18,239 bases of DNA from Methylomonas sp. (lineage in GTDB: Bacteria > Pseudomonadota > Gammaproteobacteria > Methylococcales > Methylomonadaceae). Where the stretch lies: the NCBI GenBank assembly GCA_026990815.1, contig JALXCS010000198.1, forward strand, positions 1 through 18,239. The letters run 5' to 3'. Every line of letters begins with the position of its first letter. The first letter of the stretch is position 1. The notes under the pieces were generated by a model. That model was given only the letters and a program-made list of their open reading frames with translations, did not search any database and was not told the origin of the DNA. Positions 15,209 to 18,239 of this stretch are shown here, in pieces. A program made the position numbers and the translations under genes.

Positions 15209-15892
15209 TTATAGGTTATTGATGTCTTGTGCTGTTATTGCGCCGCTATGCAAGGCAGTTGCGACAAGGGCGGAATGAATGCCCATTTTTGTTAAGGCAG
15301 ACAAGTCTGCGCTGTTTCTAATGCCACCGGCGGCAATAAAAAATTTGTTTGGATTGTTATTACGATAATGTTGTAATTGGGTAATTGCTGGGCCATTATT
15401 TGTGCCGACACGCCCAAGTGCCATAATAATAATTGTTTTTGGCCAATATTTAGGATTTTCAAAAAGTATTTTAGGACCGATTGGTTTGTTTATTGAAAAA
15501 TCCAGAGAGAGTACAAAATTCTTTTTTGTGGTTTTTAATAAATCTACATGTTGTTCCTTGCAGGATTCGCTGCCAATGACCGGGGTATAATTTTCCTGGT
15601 GAAAAAAATCAATTGGCGATTTCAATCCGGCATCAACCCAAAAATGGATCTTGTTGAAAAGCCTTAAAACTTTGTTAATTAGGCTGTTATGCTCACCAAA
15701 ACCGCTCAAAGCATTCAAATCAGCAATGTAAAAATGTTTAAAAGGGTAAAGTGTAAGAAAGGAGCATATAACATCAAAAATATCTGATGATTGACACAGC
15801 ATTGAGTTAACTGGTTGGTATTGCTTACGATTACCCATGTGGGCGTGGACAACTTTACCATCTTTTAAATCGATAACAGGAATGATATTCAT
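15209..15892 (-). CDS. HisA/HisF-related TIM-barrel protein of C1 islands
   Basis: A 227-residue (beta/alpha)8-barrel protein related to HisA. D8 (in IPVIDLKDGKVV) and D131 (in LSLDFS) correspond to the two catalytic aspartates of HisA/HisF, and the C-terminal phosphate loop AAGGIRN (187-193) is intact. The first phosphate loop, usually GGGxR, reads DAGLKS here (87-92), and YIADLNALSG (55-64) is typical of the HisA/F-related branch found in methanogens and methylotrophs. No other his gene is nearby, so true histidine synthesis is unlikely. A phosphorylated sugar-type intermediate in cofactor synthesis is possible but unproven. It converges with fae on a shared terminator and diverges from the next gene with only 24 nt between start codons. 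Confidence 0.82.
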   Translation of the reverse strand: MNIIPVIDLKDGKVVHAHMGNRKQYQPVNSMLCQSSDIFDVICSFLTLYPFKHFYIADLNALSGFGEHNSLINKVLRLFNKIHFWVDAGLKSPIDFFHQENYTPVIGSESCKEQHVDLLKTTKKNFVLSLDFSINKPIGPKILFENPKYWPKTIIIMALGRVGTNNGPAITQLQHYRNNNPNKFFIAAGGIRNSADLSALTKMGIHSALVATALHSGAITAQDINNL

Positions 15893-15916
15893 AATCCAGT
15901 TCTTTGAATTGCCAAA

Positions 15917-16915
15917 ATGAAAATTTTCGTTTTTGAATACATCACTGGCGGTGGATTGAGCGATCAGTTATTGCCGAAATGTTTAGTAAATGAAGGGGAG
16001 ATAATGTTAAAGGCGCTAATCAGTGATCTTTCCCAGATACCCCATATTGAATTATACATTACCCGCGATTCAAGGTTACCTGCCCATTATTTCCGAAAAT
16101 TTACAAATGTTCAACTAATTAAAGTTACTCAAGCTTCAGATATTCGAAGTATTTTTGTTGATTTATGTCATCAATGTGATGCTGTTTGGCCTGTTGCCCC
16201 TGAATCTGACAGCATTTTAATGAATTTTTCCAAGATGGTTGATGGTTCTGGTGCACAATTACTGAATTCAGAAACAGAGGCCGTGAAACTGACTGGCAAT
16301 AAACTTTTAACCTATCAGCAATTAAGTTGCCATAGAATTCCAGTCGTAATGACACATAAACTTTTTGATTTTCAGTGGACAAAAAGTGGAACTTATGTGA
16401 TTAAACCAAATGATGGTGTGGCTTGCGAAAATTGTTTCTTAGTAAATGGCCAGGAGCAGTTAGAGCATGCTGTTGCTTTTCTTAATGAGCCGGGTGATTA
16501 TATTATTCAGCCATTTATTCGGGGTCGTGCCATCAGTTTGTCTTGCCTTTTTAAAAATAGTCATGGTTGGCTGATTTGTGTAAATGAACAAAAGATCAGT
16601 ATTGTTAGCCAGAAGATTTCATTAGATGCCTGTAAAGTAAACATTGCACTGCCGAATACTGATAAGTTAACCGATATTATTGATCGCATTGCCCAGGCAA
16701 TTCCTGGATTATGGGGGTATGTGGGTATAGATTTGGTTGATACCGGGAATGATTTTGTTTTAATTGAGATTAACCCCCGTTTAACGACATCCTATGCTGG
16801 AATCGGGAGGGCGCTTGAAATTAATGTTGCTGAAAATGTTTTGAAGCTAATTTCAGGCGAGCCTGATTTAAAGTTAGTTGGGGATGCTTTTTCGGTTTCG
16901 GTGCAAGTAAAATAA
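15917..16915 (+). CDS. ATP-grasp protein resembling tyramine--glutamate ligase (MfnD-like)
   Basis: A 332-residue ATP-grasp protein. It opens with KIFVFEYITGGG (2-13), a start I associate with the archaeal methanofuran ligase MfnD group and its bacterial relatives. The middle shows WPVAPESDSIL (91-101). The ATP-binding strand is YVIKPNDGVACEN (160-172). After IIQPFIRGRAISL the metal-binding end motif IEINPRLTTSYAG is at 283-295. MfnD joins glutamate to tyramine in methanofuran; bacterial methylofuran contains a tyrosine- or tyramine-derived unit with glutamates, so a methylofuran step is the best guess (inference from family and context). The ATG at 15917 has no good ribosome site. The gene is divergent from the HisA-like gene and convergent with rpiA. 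Confidence 0.8.
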   Translation: MKIFVFEYITGGGLSDQLLPKCLVNEGEIMLKALISDLSQIPHIELYITRDSRLPAHYFRKFTNVQLIKVTQASDIRSIFVDLCHQCDAVWPVAPESDSILMNFSKMVDGSGAQLLNSETEAVKLTGNKLLTYQQLSCHRIPVVMTHKLFDFQWTKSGTYVIKPNDGVACENCFLVNGQEQLEHAVAFLNEPGDYIIQPFIRGRAISLSCLFKNSHGWLICVNEQKISIVSQKISLDACKVNIALPNTDKLTDIIDRIAQAIPGLWGYVGIDLVDTGNDFVLIEINPRLTTSYAGIGRALEINVAENVLKLISGEPDLKLVGDAFSVSVQVK

Positions 16916-16950
16916 AGCTAAATTCAGCAATGCTAAATTAAAGCCGGAAG

Positions 16951-17631
16951 CTATTTCATTGTTTTTTGTTCAATTTTCCCGTCTTTTCCGATCAATATGG
17001 TGCTGGCCAAATTGATAAAAATTCCATGTTCGACAACGCCAGGTAATTCGTTTAGGTGTTCGTTCAGTTCGGAAGAGCTAATGTCGGCATCAAATGTTAT
17101 ATCCAAGACCAGGCTGCCGTGAGCAGTAAAAGCGACATTGTCTTTATTGGCATTAAGGCGTAATTCAGCGTTTCCTCCTATTTCCTCCAGATTATTTTTC
17201 ACCAGTTGCCAGGCAAAAGGCATCACTTCAATCGGGATGGGAAATTTTTCTCCGATGTGGCTGACCAGTTTGCTTTGGTCAACCAGTACCAGAAATTGTT
17301 GTGATGCCTTGGCCAGAATTTTTTCTTTAACTAAATCTGAACCTCTGCCCTTTAATAAAGTGCCGTCAGGACTAACTTCATCTGCTCCATCAACATAGAG
17401 ATCAAGATGTGATAATTGTTCAATGCCCAGAATTGGTAAGCCTGACTGTTTGGCTTTGATATAACTTATAATGGAACTGGAGATGGTGGTTATTTGTAAA
17501 TTTTCTTCATTCTGTCGCTGCGCCAAGGCTTCAATAAAGTAATTGGCAGTTGATCCGGTGCCTAGGCCTATAACCATGCCCTGTTTGACTGTATTGACAG
17601 CCTCTTGGGCAACTAATTGTTTATCGTTCAT
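16951..17631 (-). CDS. rpiA: Ribose-5-phosphate isomerase A
   Basis: RpiA interconverts ribose 5-phosphate and ribulose 5-phosphate in the pentose phosphate pathway; in a RuMP-type methylotroph it also serves regeneration of the formaldehyde acceptor. It has 226 residues, near the usual 219. The phosphate loop GLGTGSTAN is at 22-30. The catalytic set D81 and D84 (in DGADE), K94 (in LKGRG) and E103 (in VKEK) falls at exactly the E. coli positions, and GVVEHGIF is near the C-terminus. The ATG overlaps the bcp stop (ATGA), so the two form a small operon. The gap to the convergent ATP-grasp gene is 35 nt without an obvious terminator. Confidence 0.96.
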   Translation of the reverse strand: MNDKQLVAQEAVNTVKQGMVIGLGTGSTANYFIEALAQRQNEENLQITTISSSIISYIKAKQSGLPILGIEQLSHLDLYVDGADEVSPDGTLLKGRGSDLVKEKILAKASQQFLVLVDQSKLVSHIGEKFPIPIEVMPFAWQLVKNNLEEIGGNAELRLNANKDNVAFTAHGSLVLDITFDADISSSELNEHLNELPGVVEHGIFINLASTILIGKDGKIEQKTMK

Positions 17632-18128
17632 TGTGTGGGTAGATCTTGTTCAGTTTTTTCTCCATTCATATCCTTTATTTTTTCGAGAATTTCTTTGGCG
17701 TGGCCTTCATGGTTAACCCCATAATTGATATCTGCCAAATTACCTTGTTTATCAATAATGAAAGTTGAGCGGAGTATTGCCATTTTTTTCACGCCATTTT
17801 TTTCTTTTTCCCGCCAGACATCATAGTTTTCGCAAAGTTCTCCTGATGTATCAGCTAACAAGTCGATTTTTAATCCGTATTTTTCTATGAACGCTATATG
17901 GCTGCTGCAAGAGTCTTTACTGACTCCAATTACAATGGTGTCACGTTTGGCAAATTCGTCAGCCAGTTTAGTGAAATCATTGGCTTCAATTGTACAGCCT
18001 GGAGTGTCGTCTTTTGGATAAAAGTACAATACGATATTTTTTTCTCCGGCATAATCGGCGAGAGAAACCATATCATTATTTTGGTTGTATGACCTGAACA
18101 TCGGTGCTTGTTGTTGTGTTTCTAGCAT
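17628..18128 (-). CDS. bcp: Thiol peroxidase Bcp / PrxQ-type peroxiredoxin
   Basis: This peroxiredoxin reduces hydrogen peroxide and organic hydroperoxides using thiols. It has 166 residues with the thioredoxin-like stretch NIVLYFYPKDDTPGCT and the peroxidatic Cys45. The residue at position 50, where E. coli Bcp has its resolving cysteine, is Asn here. Other cysteines are at 77 and 102, so recycling must use one of these or an external thiol. LRSTFIIDKQG and the HAKEILEKI helix near the end are normal for the family. The ATG is preceded by a good AGGAGC ribosome site. The C-terminal tail after about residue 153 is polar and poorly conserved. It is the first gene of the bcp-rpiA pair. Confidence 0.94.
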   Translation of the reverse strand: MLETQQQAPMFRSYNQNNDMVSLADYAGEKNIVLYFYPKDDTPGCTIEANDFTKLADEFAKRDTIVIGVSKDSCSSHIAFIEKYGLKIDLLADTSGELCENYDVWREKEKNGVKKMAILRSTFIIDKQGNLADINYGVNHEGHAKEILEKIKDMNGEKTEQDLPTQ

Positions 18129-18210
18129 ACTTTGCTCCTGTTTGTGTTATTTAAGTGGGTGATCATAAATTTTTTAACTTTTTGCTGGTTTATTTTGAAA
18201 TTTTCTTTGT

Positions 18211-18226
18211 TGTAACTTCGGTTACA
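18211..18226. repeat. Short stem-loop with TTCG loop upstream of bcp
   Basis: TGTAAC (18211-18216), TTCG and GTTACA (18221-18226) form a perfect 6-bp stem; as plus-strand RNA this is the very stable C(UUCG)G tetraloop. No T-run follows on either strand, so it is not a standard terminator. It lies 82 nt before the bcp ATG and could be a leader structure or the end of a gene outside the window. Confidence 0.35.
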
Positions 18227-18239
18227 TAGCATCAATGTG

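Noticed and set aside
16917..16939. Direct repeat GCTAAATT (16917-16924 and 16932-16939) between two convergent genes
   Set aside because: An 8-bp repeat in AT-rich DNA is easily chance and forms no terminator-like stem.

Overview
The window looks like chromosomal DNA of a methylotrophic bacterium, most likely a gammaproteobacterial methanotroph (Methylococcales-like). It carries an archaeal-type C1 set (fae, mch, beta-RFAP synthase and accessory genes of the tetrahydromethanopterin islands) beside PntA/PntB, TrpE/G/D, RpiA and Bcp/PrxQ of ordinary proteobacterial type. The DNA is AT-rich. The assignment comes from gene content and remembered family features, not from a database search. I see no IS elements, phage genes, CRISPR arrays, tRNAs or rRNAs.

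Layout. (1) 1-3763, minus strand: tryptophan genes trpE-trpG-trpD-trpC, tightly packed (TAATG overlap, then gaps of 9 and 18 nt). trpC loses its reading frame close to the left edge, where the sequence becomes about 58% A. (2) 3952-6917, minus strand: pntA-pntB, the proton-translocating transhydrogenase, with a plausible promoter before pntA. (3) 6918-7175: a divergent intergenic region with two clear palindromes. (4) 7176-15109, plus strand: a nearly gapless chain made of a REC-GGDEF diguanylate cyclase, a nucleotidyltransferase-like protein, a HAD phosphatase, beta-RFAP synthase, an ATP-grasp protein, mch, a RimK-like ATP-grasp protein (orf5), a CitG/MdcB-like protein (orf7) and fae, closed by a bidirectional terminator. 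(5) 15209-16915: a HisA-like TIM-barrel gene (minus) and a third ATP-grasp gene (plus), whose divergent start codons are only 24 nt apart. (6) 16951-18128, minus strand: bcp-rpiA, overlapping by ATGA.

How it works together. Fae condenses formaldehyde with dephospho-tetrahydromethanopterin and Mch acts two steps later in its oxidation. Beta-RFAP synthase makes the first committed intermediate of that cofactor. The surrounding uncharacterised genes (nucleotidyltransferase-like, HAD, three ATP-grasp proteins, CitG-like, HisA-like) are the kind that co-occur with H4MPT/methylofuran C1 transfer and are candidates for unassigned steps in making these cofactors. The transhydrogenase would balance the reduced pyridine nucleotides, RpiA belongs to the pentose phosphates that also feed RuMP-type assimilation, and TrpE/TrpG draw on the chorismate pool that also supplies the p-aminobenzoate moiety of folate and H4MPT. 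The most interesting points are the uncharacterised members of the C1 island, the diguanylate cyclase 9 nt upstream of it, and the regulatory palindromes before that gene.
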